Assembly: GCA_964607795.1 (NCBI GenBank)
Contig: CAZSLA010000010.1
Span: 1-28,308, forward strand
Length of the DNA stretch: 28,308 bases
Direction: 5' to 3'
From: DYGT01 sp964607795
Lineage (GTDB): Bacteria > Patescibacteriota > Microgenomatia > UBA8517
In this document: piece by piece, positions 13,843-21,189 of the stretch
Layout of the letters: each line of letters starts with the position of its first letter
How positions within the stretch are numbered: the stretch's first letter is position 1
Notes under the pieces: model-generated
Databases searched by the model: none
Told to the model about the DNA's origin: nothing
Seen by the model: the letters and a program-made list of their open reading frames with translations, nothing else
Made by a program: the position numbers and the translations under genes

Positions 13843-16236
13843 ATGATGAAAAAAAATAGCAAACTTATTGTAATGCTTTTATCTGGTCTCATGTTAAGGC
13901 TGGGGCTTGGGTTTTTTGGTACCCTGGAGCTTGATCATTTTACCTTTGTCAGCTGGAGTCATCGCTTGACGGCTGAGGGCTTTGGCAATTTTTATAGCGG
14001 CTGGTCCGATTATTTGCCAGGCTATTTGTATGTTTTGTGGTTTTTTGGCAAGCTGGATATTACGTTTTGGGGCGAGCTTGTTTATAAATTGCCGGCAATA
14101 ATTGCGGATATCTTAACCGGCCTTTTGATTTATAAAATAGTTTCCGGCAAAAATAAGAAAACCGCTTTGTATGCCTCTGCAATTTACGTATTTAACCCGG
14201 CGGTTTTGGCAAATTCCACGCTATGGGGCCAGGTAGATGCTTTGGTGGCGTTGTTCGCCATGCTTGCTGTTTATTTGCTCTCCGTGGACAAATTGGCTTT
14301 TTCGGCTTTGACTTTGGCCTTGGGCACCCTGGTCAAGCCCCAGGCGGCCTTTGCCGCCCCGGTGATTTTTTGGCTCTTGCTTCAGAAAAAAAACATAGTC
14401 CGCAAACTGCTTGTTTATGCCTTCCTTGGCGCGTGCATTTTTTTTGCGGCCTTTATCCCGTTTGCCCAGGGTAATGTGCTTGAGTTTGCCATCAAGCGCT
14501 CGCTTACGTCACTCACTCAGTACCCTTATACCAGCGTAAATGCTTTTAATTTTTGGGCCATTTTTGGCATGTGGGCAAGCGATACCCAGGGCTTTGTTTC
14601 TCTCCGTAGCCTGGGGTTTGTTCTAGCCTTTGTTTTTTATTTTTTGGCGTACCTCCGTATGCGGACTATAAAATTGGATCAGACATTCAAGCCTTACTTT
14701 CTATTGGTTGCTGGCATGCTTGCTACTTTTTTGTTTTTGACCAGGATGCACGAGCGGCACATGCTGCCCGTTTTTGCCCCGCTTGCACTTCTCGGCGTTT
14801 TTTCGCTACCTTCGCTTATCACCTATATCACGCTTTCCTTGGTGTACATGCTTAACCTATATTATGCTTACGTATGGATTGAGCAGGATTTTTTCCAAGT
14901 GATTGGGCCGGACATGGTCAAAATAGTTTCGGGGTTTGTGGTTTTTGTTTTTATATATTGGCTCGCGGCCTTTAATCAAAAATATAAAATGGCGATAAAA
15001 AGAAAAGTTAACTTAGGAGGAATGGAAACAAAGATACAATTTATTAAAATTAAGCTTCCGATAAGCTCAAAAACGGCTCTCATCTTGGTCCTGGCCTTTT
15101 CTTTAATTGGCCGCGTTTATATGCTTCACTTGCCGCAAAATGAATATTTCGACGAGGTTTACCACGCCTTCACCGCCCGCGCGATGTTGAATGGGGACCC
15201 CAAAGCCTGGGAGTGGTGGAATGAAAACCCCGAGGGCTATGCCTATGAATGGACTCACCCACCTTTGGCCAAGCTGGGGATGGTGGCGGGCATGAGCATC
15301 TTTGGCGAAAATGCGCTTGGTTGGCGCTTGCCCGCGGCTCTCTTGGGAGTGGGAGCAAGCTGCCTAATTTATCTCATCACCAAGCACCTGGCCGATGATC
15401 AATGGGCCGGGGTATTTGCTGCCATGGCTTTTAACCTGGATGGACTGGCTCTGGTAATGAGCAGGATCGGCATGAATGACATGTATTTGCTCTTTTTTGT
15501 CCTTTTGAGCTTTTATCTTTTTTTGCGAGAAAAATATATGCCTTCGGCTTTGGCTTTGGGTTTGGCGGCTGCGTCTAAATGGTCTTTTGTGTGGTTTTTG
15601 CCGATTTTGGGAGTTTCCTTTTTAGCGCTTAGGCGGAAATTTACTCTTTCTTTGGCCTTTTATTTTATTCTGCCGCCCCTTGTATACGTGGCGAGTTACT
15701 TACCCATGTTTACCTCGGGGCACGGCTGGAATATATTTATCGGTGTGCAAAAGCAGATGTGGTGGTACCACACCGGGCTTGACGCCACGCATGCTTACAC
15801 CTCGCCGTGGTGGAGTTGGCCATTACTTAAGCGCCCCATCTGGCTTTATACCTCGGGCAACATGGATAGAGTGCGAAATATCTACGCCATGGGTAACCCG
15901 CTCATATTTTGGACGGGTATACTAAGTGTGATTTATACGGCATATTTGGCGATTCTCTGTAAAAGTAAAAAATTGGGCCTAATCATTTTTTCTTATTTTG
16001 TTTTTTTTGTCACTTGGGCAGCCTCCCCTAGGATCATGTTTTTGTATCATTACTTGCCCTCAGTTGCCTTTATGACTATGACCATGGGCATAAGTTTAAG
16101 AAAGCACCCCAAGCTGGCTTTACTAATTTTTCCCTTGGCTTTGGTCTTGTTTATTTATTTTTATCCCCACTGGACAGGAATTGTGATCCCCTCCTGGCTT
16201 AATGATTCATACTATTGGTTTGGATCCTGGATGTAA
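13843..16236 (+). CDS. Fusion of two GT-C membrane glycosyltransferases (GT87-like plus PMT/GT39-like)
   Basis: 797 residues, about 20 or more membrane helices. The N-terminal half (1-385) has an early acidic loop (LELDHFTFVSWSHRL), SDYLPGYLYVLWFFG, PAVLANSTLWGQVDAL, TLVKPQAAFAAP and TRMHERHMLPVFAPL, which resemble GT87/DUF2029-type polyprenol-mannose-using enzymes. The C-terminal half (about 405-797) is a protein O-mannosyltransferase-like module: NEYFDEVYHAFTARAML with the catalytic acidic pair, YAYEWTHPPLAKLGMV, SRIGMNDMY, AASKWSFVWF, WWYHTGLDATHAYTSPWWSWP, and a tail typical of actinobacterial PMT. Together they suggest sugar polymerisation and protein O-glycosylation at the membrane. A Shine-Dalgarno-like AGGAGG lies just before an internal Met at the junction. 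Start: ATG 13843 after AAGGGA; a second ATG follows directly at 13846. No stop codon separates the halves. Confidence 0.85.
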   Translation: MMKKNSKLIVMLLSGLMLRLGLGFFGTLELDHFTFVSWSHRLTAEGFGNFYSGWSDYLPGYLYVLWFFGKLDITFWGELVYKLPAIIADILTGLLIYKIVSGKNKKTALYASAIYVFNPAVLANSTLWGQVDALVALFAMLAVYLLSVDKLAFSALTLALGTLVKPQAAFAAPVIFWLLLQKKNIVRKLLVYAFLGACIFFAAFIPFAQGNVLEFAIKRSLTSLTQYPYTSVNAFNFWAIFGMWASDTQGFVSLRSLGFVLAFVFYFLAYLRMRTIKLDQTFKPYFLLVAGMLATFLFLTRMHERHMLPVFAPLALLGVFSLPSLITYITLSLVYMLNLYYAYVWIEQDFFQVIGPDMVKIVSGFVVFVFIYWLAAFNQKYKMAIKRKVNLGGMETKIQFIKIKLPISSKTALILVLAFSLIGRVYMLHLPQNEYFDEVYHAFTARAMLNGDPKAWEWWNENPEGYAYEWTHPPLAKLGMVAGMSIFGENALGWRLPAALLGVGASCLIYLITKHLADDQWAGVFAAMAFNLDGLALVMSRIGMNDMYLLFFVLLSFYLFLREKYMPSALALGLAAASKWSFVWFLPILGVSFLALRRKFTLSLAFYFILPPLVYVASYLPMFTSGHGWNIFIGVQKQMWWYHTGLDATHAYTSPWWSWPLLKRPIWLYTSGNMDRVRNIYAMGNPLIFWTGILSVIYTAYLAILCKSKKLGLIIFSYFVFFVTWAASPRIMFLYHYLPSVAFMTMTMGISLRKHPKLALLIFPLALVLFIYFYPHWTGIVIPSWLNDSYYWFGSWM

Positions 16237-16752
16237 TTAGAAAATCAGAAGCAAAGCTCCAAGGATCAAGAGGGCGCCGACTCCAAGTCCGGCAATTGCA
16301 GGGGTGCCGATGCCGGCATCCGGCAGAGCCGGCGTGGCTGTTGGCCCTTGCGCTCTAGTTACCGCAGTTTCGGTGGGTACAGGGGTTGCTGTTGGGCTGC
16401 TTGTCCCGGGTGTGGAGCTAGCGGCAACCGTAGCCGTTGGTGATGGTGTGGTCGTGGGCTTGCTTGTTGGGCTCGGGCTTGCAGTTATCTTGGGCGTTGC
16501 CGAAGCTGAGGGCGATGGTGATGGCGACACAGATGGGCTCGGGCTGGGTGAGCCAAGCCTAGTGATCGTAAAGCTGAAAAGCTCGCACGACTGGGGAGCC
16601 TCGGCGCGTGGCTCTTCGGGCGCGGTAGGGGCGACCCGGGTATCACGCAATTGGTAGAGCCTCAGGGCGGTGAAAACGGCAATGCCTGCAAGCACCACAG
16701 TGATGCTGGTGACCATGAGTGCTGTTTTATTATTTTTTATAAATTCTTTCAT
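16237..16752 (-). CDS. Small stalked surface protein with LPDAG-type C-terminal signal
   Basis: 171 residues from ATG 16752; a GTG at 16764 would add four residues but overlaps the upstream gene. One N-terminal membrane helix (about 11-32), a short linker with a single Cys, then about 75 residues of Pro/Ser/Thr repeats (SPSPSPS, TPSPTAT and the like). The C-terminus is ATPALPDAGIGTPAIAGLG followed by a hydrophobic helix that ends at the last residue without a basic tail. LPDAG resembles the LPxTG sortase motif but the missing positive tail is atypical. The stalk is a likely O-glycosylation target for the GT-C enzymes next door. It is last in the operon running from pilN. Its stop abuts the convergent glycosyltransferase stop with no gap. 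Confidence 0.72.
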   Translation of the reverse strand: MKEFIKNNKTALMVTSITVVLAGIAVFTALRLYQLRDTRVAPTAPEEPRAEAPQSCELFSFTITRLGSPSPSPSVSPSPSPSASATPKITASPSPTSKPTTTPSPTATVAASSTPGTSSPTATPVPTETAVTRAQGPTATPALPDAGIGTPAIAGLGVGALLILGALLLIF

Positions 16753-16754
16753 AA

Positions 16755-17852
16755 TTAGAACCACATATTCAGGACAGGATGATATAGCTCTGCCTTCACG
16801 TTGATTGTCAGTGAATTTTGCCCCTCAGAGATTTGGGGTAAACTAAATTCCTGGTAATATTCATTAGTAGTGTCCGGCTTGGTTTGAGTTGTTTCAATGG
16901 GCATGGCCCCGTTTAAGCTGAAGCGGGCCTTATTAATGCCGTTGTCGCTGGCATTGCCGCGGACGCTAAAGCGCACCACATCCCCGGGCTGTAACTCTGT
17001 CAAATCATTTGCTGTCAAACTAGTCCATTCACTGTCATAAGCGCGGATATCCAAACACATGGCCGTGATGTCTGTCCCTGGAGGCATAGTGGGTGTGGCG
17101 GTAGGGGCAGGTGTCACTGTTGGGGTTGGAGTGGGTGTTGCAGTGGGAGAAGGGCTAGAGCTCGGAGGTTTTGTGGGAGTTGGTGTTGGACAATTCCCCG
17201 TATATTGTGCGGAGCCACCTATAGAGCTGTTGTCAAGTTGCACGCACCAACCACAACCTCCTGGGCCGTAATCCCGAGGATTGTGAGTGCCAGGACCCAG
17301 ATTTTTAATACCTAGAAAATTATCATTAGTTCCTACACAGTCGTTATCGGTTGTGCCAGGCTCTGCGCGACGATAATAATTTTCGAACGGGACAGGCTCG
17401 CAGGAGGAAGAAATTACTATACTTCCAGTAACTCCGCCCGGGAAAGTAACACTGCACTGGTCGCCGCCACCACCACCATCTCCGCCGTCCGGATCCAGGC
17501 TGCATGCAACAAAACTTGGTGGGTCACAGAATGAGAAACTGCACGGTACGGTCGGCGTACCGCCAGCAGCTGAACAATCTTGCGGGCTTGTACACCAATC
17601 ACTGCAGCTGGCCGCTTCTCTTTGCGGGTCTTGATTTTGCTTGAGGAGGATTACCCCTGCTGTCACGCCGACTGTCAGGATAAGAATACCCAAAAGTCCG
17701 GCAATTATTTTTTTATTGTCTTTGGGTTTATCTGCTAAAATTTCCTGAATTTGCGGCTCGCTGATGACGGGAGCGGGAGGCGCATTGGAGATTTGGCCAG
17801 GTGGCGTGGCATTGGCAAATGGTGATTGGCCGTTCTGGGCAGTAGGGTTCAT
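16755..17852 (-). CDS. Cys-rich surface protein with Thr/Pro stalk and C-terminal beta domain
   Basis: 365 residues from ATG 17852, four bases after the upstream stop; an in-frame ATG at 17879 would overlap that gene. A Pro-rich cytoplasmic N-terminus (1-48) is followed by one membrane helix (about 49-70), then an extracytoplasmic region with many Cys (CSDWCTSPQDC, CSFSFC and more), a Gly/Asp-rich linker, and a second Cys-containing part ending GGCGWCVQLD. A stalk of TP/SP/AP repeats (about 215-255) follows. The last 110 residues (DITAMCLDIRAYDSEWTSL to the end) read as an immunoglobulin-like or CARDB-like beta domain, with LQPGDVVRFSVRG and ARFSLNG. No C-terminal anchor is visible, unlike its two neighbours. 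Function unknown; likely adhesion or surface structure. Confidence 0.72.
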   Translation of the reverse strand: MNPTAQNGQSPFANATPPGQISNAPPAPVISEPQIQEILADKPKDNKKIIAGLLGILILTVGVTAGVILLKQNQDPQREAASCSDWCTSPQDCSAAGGTPTVPCSFSFCDPPSFVACSLDPDGGDGGGGGDQCSVTFPGGVTGSIVISSSCEPVPFENYYRRAEPGTTDNDCVGTNDNFLGIKNLGPGTHNPRDYGPGGCGWCVQLDNSSIGGSAQYTGNCPTPTPTKPPSSSPSPTATPTPTPTVTPAPTATPTMPPGTDITAMCLDIRAYDSEWTSLTANDLTELQPGDVVRFSVRGNASDNGINKARFSLNGAMPIETTQTKPDTTNEYYQEFSLPQISEGQNSLTINVKAELYHPVLNMWF

Positions 17853-17856
17853 TTTT

Positions 17857-19200
17857 CTAAGTCTTTTTAATACTAACATATATTCCTGTCAACAAGAAAG
17901 CAAGTCCTGCCGTAGTTAATATGATGGTTTGCTCAATGCTCCCAGGGGCCGGAAGTTCAGCCGAGTCGCTGGCAGTGATACTTGTCCGGGGTGTTGCACT
18001 CGAGGGTACCGACGGTCTGGGACTTGGAGAAGGAGATGTCTTGGGAGTTGGGCTCGGGGTCGTGGTGGTATCCGAGGGCGTGGATTCAAAGGAAGGTCCG
18101 TCTGCCGCTTGGACAACAAAAGTTCGGGTGATTTTTCGCATAATGCCTTTAGTATCTGTCCAGCTGATGGTTAAAGTGTGTTTGCCTTCTTCTAGGCTTT
18201 CGGGCGGGCTCCAGCTCCAGCCGTCTGGATTGACCGTTATTCGGTCACTTACGGGATCTGATTCAATCGTGATGGTAAATTCAGTGCCCGTGGGGCCGCT
18301 GCCAAAAAATTCGGGCTTTTGGGTGTAAATAACTTCATTATTTTGCAGGCTGTCAATGGTAATGACTTCGTGAGACACCTCGGCCTCCGTACCCGTTAAG
18401 TCAAAGCTGGATGTCCGTTCCTCCTGCTCCTCCGGCAAAGCGAGCTCGGCCTGGGGCGTGTCGCTTGTATTATCTCTGGTTTCGTCGCGAAAGTCGTAGC
18501 TTCTGCCCAGAGTAATGGCTTGAGTGGGATTGGCATTTTTCAAAAGCGTTTGCGCCGATCCCACGCCTTTTGGGCCTCCTTGGATATAAAGTTCCACCGA
18601 CGTGTCCAGGCTGAGATTTACATAATTTGAGCCAGACTGGTTTCTGGCATTGGCCAGAGAAATCACCCAGTCGCCGCTTTGCGTGGTGAGTGTGGCAAGA
18701 GGCGTGGCACTCCCCACGGTGGCATAAACCGCCACCCCGGAGGCAGGGAGTCCATCCGACGTTTGCACTTTACCGGAAATAATCTTGGATGCCTCAGGCG
18801 GAGCGAGCTCTGCCCCGGTGGAAACCTGCCACGGAGAGCCTGCCTGGGTGTATTTGCTGCCACCGGAAACAATTTGGAAATAGTGCTTGGTATTGGCTTT
18901 GAGGTGCTTAAGAGTTACCATGTGGATAAAGTCTGTTTGTGTTCTGTCTGCGTGCGCTGTTTGGCCTAGGCTGGGGGATTCTCCCCATTCGATAGAACCC
19001 GTGGTTTCTTTGTCCGTGATCCAGGAGACGCTAAAGCCGGTGTCCGTGATATTTGTAATGCGTACGTCTTTGGGCTCGGTGTCGCTTGATGCCCCCAGGT
19101 GAAAGATGTGCTGCCTTTGTAGCAAAAACACGCCCGTGGCCACGCCGAGCATTAATACAAAAATGCCTGCAATTGTGGGAATGGTTTTTTTACTGTTCAT
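17857..19200 (-). CDS. Fibronectin III/Ig-like surface protein with LPAPG C-terminal signal
   Basis: 447 residues. An N-terminal membrane helix (about 8-27) is followed by a fibronectin type III domain (about 43-130: VRITNITDTGFSVSWITDKETTGSIEWG, LKANTKHYFQIVS), a carboxypeptidase-regulatory-like beta sandwich (about 140-205: ISGKVQTSDGLPASGVAVYA), and an Ig-like domain (about 285-370: PEFFGSGPTGTEFTITI, TLTISWTDTKG). Then come a Pro/Ser/Thr stalk (about 375-415), ELPAPG, a second hydrophobic helix and the basic end KKT. LPAPG plus helix plus basic tail matches the architecture of a sortase signal; an alternative is simple two-ended membrane anchoring. It overlaps the preceding operon gene by 11 bases, which argues for translational coupling. 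Confidence 0.8.
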   Translation of the reverse strand: MNSKKTIPTIAGIFVLMLGVATGVFLLQRQHIFHLGASSDTEPKDVRITNITDTGFSVSWITDKETTGSIEWGESPSLGQTAHADRTQTDFIHMVTLKHLKANTKHYFQIVSGGSKYTQAGSPWQVSTGAELAPPEASKIISGKVQTSDGLPASGVAVYATVGSATPLATLTTQSGDWVISLANARNQSGSNYVNLSLDTSVELYIQGGPKGVGSAQTLLKNANPTQAITLGRSYDFRDETRDNTSDTPQAELALPEEQEERTSSFDLTGTEAEVSHEVITIDSLQNNEVIYTQKPEFFGSGPTGTEFTITIESDPVSDRITVNPDGWSWSPPESLEEGKHTLTISWTDTKGIMRKITRTFVVQAADGPSFESTPSDTTTTPSPTPKTSPSPSPRPSVPSSATPRTSITASDSAELPAPGSIEQTIILTTAGLAFLLTGIYVSIKKT

Positions 19201-19555
19201 CTAGGTTGTCTGCTGCCTCCGTTTTTTCTTCTTGATTTTCCTCCGCGCTTTCTTGTTCTTGGTTTTCTTCTTCACTGCTTTCTTCAGTCGGTTCTTCCTC
19301 GTGTACCTCCGGCGCTTCCATATTAATTAACACAGTATCGCCTATTTCCTCATCATTCAAGTACAATCTGGAGCCCAGGCTTTCCAGAATTGGTGTATCG
19401 AGTGTGGGTTCAATGTGGGCAAGCACTGCCTCGGTTACTGTTGGCTCCGGTTCCTCGGTCAAGGCCTTGTAAACGCTAAAGCCGATCCACACAAGGGTGG
19501 TAATGGCTGTAAGGATGAATATCTGAACTAAAAATGGTTGGTGTTTTTTATTCAT
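19190..19555 (-). CDS. Small membrane protein with acidic extracytoplasmic tail
   Basis: 121 residues from ATG 19555, which overlaps the stop of the pilO-like gene by 8 bases. One membrane helix near the N-terminus (about residues 8-28), a middle region (about 30-75) with no domain I recognise, then about 45 residues almost entirely Glu/Gln/Ser/Asn. It sits where a pilP-like gene is often found after pilO, but no PilP signature is visible, so I leave it unnamed. The acidic tail may be a flexible extracytoplasmic or periplasm-like spacer. Confidence 0.65.
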   Translation of the reverse strand: MNKKHQPFLVQIFILTAITTLVWIGFSVYKALTEEPEPTVTEAVLAHIEPTLDTPILESLGSRLYLNDEEIGDTVLINMEAPEVHEEEPTEESSEEENQEQESAEENQEEKTEAADNLDEQ

Positions 19556-20210
19556 TTTGCGGTAAGTAGGCAACCGTGCCCTTGATGTTTAATACCAGAA
19601 GTGTCAAGGTTTCTGTGGTTACTGGTTTTCGGAAATCAAGCTCTTGAAAATTTATGGGCCGGCGTAGGCTTTCCAAGTCGCGCAAAAAGGCAATGAGCTG
19701 GTTATAGTCGCCAGTGGCGCTTAAGTCAAAGGTGATTTCGTTGACGCTGGGGGTGGTTTCCTCGGTGGTCCCTTCGGCATTTGGCACCACTTCGTGGCCT
19801 TTGATAACAACTTCATCCAGGCTAAAAGCTAATAGTTGAGCACCGTTTCTATTGGCTGCGCCTTCAATCTGGCGGACAACGCTTTCCACCTGCGGCCGGG
19901 AGGGAATAGCATCATGCAAAAGCGTAATTTCGTTTGTGTATTGGTTGTAGAGTTTTTCTGCTGCAACCAGGTTGTCAATTTTGCCATTTAAAGTAGCCAG
20001 AGTTTGTTCCTTGGCTTGTTTGCCGCGGTAAAGCTCTGCCACGGTAACCAAAGTGGGCTTGACTGCAAACAGGCCAAAAAAAACAACCGCGCTCATGGTC
20101 AAAAGCGTCTCCAAAAAAAGTCGGATATCGTTTCTTTGTTGATACATGATTACAATCTGATTTAAATATTTGCGGTAAACCTGGTAATTTTTGTTGAATT
20201 TAGATTCCAT
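19548..20210 (-). CDS. pilO: PilO-like type IV pilus assembly protein
   Basis: 220 residues from ATG 20210, chosen because a strong Shine-Dalgarno (GGAGGAGA, about seven bases before) precedes it; a longer in-frame extension to 20375 lies inside the pilN-like gene and looks spurious. A short cytoplasmic N-terminus, one membrane helix (about 35-53), a coiled-coil (about 60-100: AELYRGKQAKEQTLATLNGKIDNL), then a PilO-type alpha/beta domain with PSRPQVESVVRQIEGAANRNGAQLLAFSLDEV and the hallmark DLSATGDYNQLIAFLRDLESLRRPINFQELDF. PilO pairs with PilN in the inner-membrane alignment complex of type IV pili and type II secretion. It overlaps pilN by 11 bases. No pilM, pilB or pilC is present in the window. 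Confidence 0.82.
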   Translation of the reverse strand: MESKFNKNYQVYRKYLNQIVIMYQQRNDIRLFLETLLTMSAVVFFGLFAVKPTLVTVAELYRGKQAKEQTLATLNGKIDNLVAAEKLYNQYTNEITLLHDAIPSRPQVESVVRQIEGAANRNGAQLLAFSLDEVVIKGHEVVPNAEGTTEETTPSVNEITFDLSATGDYNQLIAFLRDLESLRRPINFQELDFRKPVTTETLTLLVLNIKGTVAYLPQNE

Positions 20211-20775
20211 CTGTCTCCTCCGGGGTTTGTGGGTCAATACTTTTTTGCAGCATGTAGAGAATGTACGGATCGCCTTCCTGGGATTGCATGCGCGTAAGCT
20301 GCATATCAGAAAAATCCTGGGAAGCGCGAAGATTGGCAATAAATTGAGCTGCCACTTGCTCTGAAATGCTTTCAATGCTGATGTTGATGGCGCTTTTGTT
20401 GTGCCTAAACTCCGATAGGTTAGCTCCGTTGGGGATTTTGGTTGTGAGAGTACCTAAAAGATCTGAGTTGCGGCTTTCAGCCTCATCCATCAAATCAAAC
20501 AGCACGAGTTTCGCCTGGACAGTTTTGAAGTTGGTTTCCAAGGAGTGATACGACTCAATGAGTTGAGCCTTTTGTTTGATCTCGTCGTTTAGATCCGAGT
20601 GCTCCACATCCAGCCAGAAGCGCGTGATAAAGCCCGCAATCACGATAAGCTCGACCATAATGACGAGCATGCGGAAAGTTGAAAGCGTCCACTTGAGTAC
20701 CCTTCCTGTAGTTGTTTCTTCAAATTTTCCCTGCGGGATCAGATTGACTAATTTCTTTTTTTGTTGGGCAGGCAT
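20200..20775 (-). CDS. pilN: PilN-like type IV pilus assembly protein
   Basis: 191 residues. The N-terminal KKKLVNLIPQGKFE resembles the PilN 'INLLP' motif that binds PilM. One membrane helix (about 36-54) and a coiled-coil (about 58-85) follow, then a ferredoxin-like domain (SDLLGTLTTKIPNGANLSEFRHNKSAINISIESISEQVAAQFIANL). This matches the PilN layout and length. It is the first gene of the operon that goes on to pilO and the surface proteins; the order pilN-pilO supports the call. There is no clear Shine-Dalgarno and a possible promoter sits close to the start. Confidence 0.82.
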   Translation of the reverse strand: MPAQQKKKLVNLIPQGKFEETTTGRVLKWTLSTFRMLVIMVELIVIAGFITRFWLDVEHSDLNDEIKQKAQLIESYHSLETNFKTVQAKLVLFDLMDEAESRNSDLLGTLTTKIPNGANLSEFRHNKSAINISIESISEQVAAQFIANLRASQDFSDMQLTRMQSQEGDPYILYMLQKSIDPQTPEETDGI

Positions 20776-20787
20776 GTGATTAACATA

Positions 20788-20817
20788 AATATATCACACA
20801 CCCCTCTTCCGATTGAA
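20788..20817 (-). promoter_or_regulatory. Possible promoter of the pilN-surface protein operon
   Basis: On the minus strand, TTCAAT (20817-20812), an 18-bp spacer and TATATT (20793-20788) with an extended -10 TG one base upstream. Transcription would start about five bases before ATG 20775. The -35 is weak. Confidence 0.35.
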
Positions 20818-20819
20818 GA

Positions 20820-21092
20820 TTATTTTTTACTTTTTACCTTAGCCTTAGTTTTGGCTGCGGCTTTGCTAAGCGCGTTTAAGCGGCTTTTGATGCGGGCGGC
20901 TTTGTTGCGGTGAATAAGATTGGTCTTGGTACTTCTATCCACCAAAGATATAGCCTCGCGCACGGCTTTGAAGGTTTTAGTCTTTTCAGCTTTGCGTATG
21001 GCTATTTCCATCCGCGCTGTGATACGTTTATTTATAATTGCTTTGCGTTTTGAGCCTCGAAGAGCTCTTTTGGCAGTCTTTGTTACTGGCAT
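20820..21092 (-). CDS. rpsT: 30S ribosomal protein S20
   Basis: 90 residues, the usual size. MPVTKTAKRALRGSKRKAIINKR at the N-terminus, then a Lys/Arg-rich three-helix bundle with KTFKAVREAISLVDRSTKTNLIHRNKAARIKSRLNAL, the conserved core of S20 (IHKNKAARxKSRL). It binds 16S rRNA in the body of the small subunit. The start at 21092 is set by the Shine-Dalgarno AAAGGA six bases upstream; the longer in-frame extension to 21158 covers the promoter and is rejected. Monocistronic between the pilN operon and the divergent murJ. Confidence 0.96.
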   Translation of the reverse strand: MPVTKTAKRALRGSKRKAIINKRITARMEIAIRKAEKTKTFKAVREAISLVDRSTKTNLIHRNKAARIKSRLNALSKAAAKTKAKVKSKK

Positions 21093-21115
21093 AATTATTC
21101 CTTTTGGCTTGTGAG

Positions 21116-21144
21116 AGTATAGCTGACACACGCTAAAATAGCAA
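21116..21144 (-). promoter_or_regulatory. Promoter of rpsT
   Basis: On the minus strand, TTGCTA (21144-21139), a 17-bp spacer and TATACT (21121-21116), about 24 bases upstream of the ATG, leaving room for the Shine-Dalgarno. Confidence 0.6.
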
Positions 21145-21145
21145 A

Positions 21146-21175
21146 TTGGATAACTCAAATAGAAAGGTGTATTGT
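21146..21175 (+). promoter_or_regulatory. Possible promoter of murJ
   Basis: TTGGAT (21146-21151), an 18-bp spacer and TATTGT (21170-21175), 14 bases before ATG 21190. Both boxes are imperfect. It lies back to back with the rpsT promoter. Confidence 0.3.
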
Positions 21176-21189
21176 TGTAAACAGGAAAA

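Noticed and set aside
16304..18328. Long plus-strand open frames opposite the surface-protein genes
   Set aside because: They are mirrors of the Pro/Thr/Ser repeat codons, giving Val/Gly repeats; the minus-strand frames have membrane helices, domains and operon order.
20211..20375. 55-residue N-terminal extension of the PilO-like protein
   Set aside because: It lies inside pilN in another frame; ATG 20210 has a strong Shine-Dalgarno and gives the normal PilO N-terminus.
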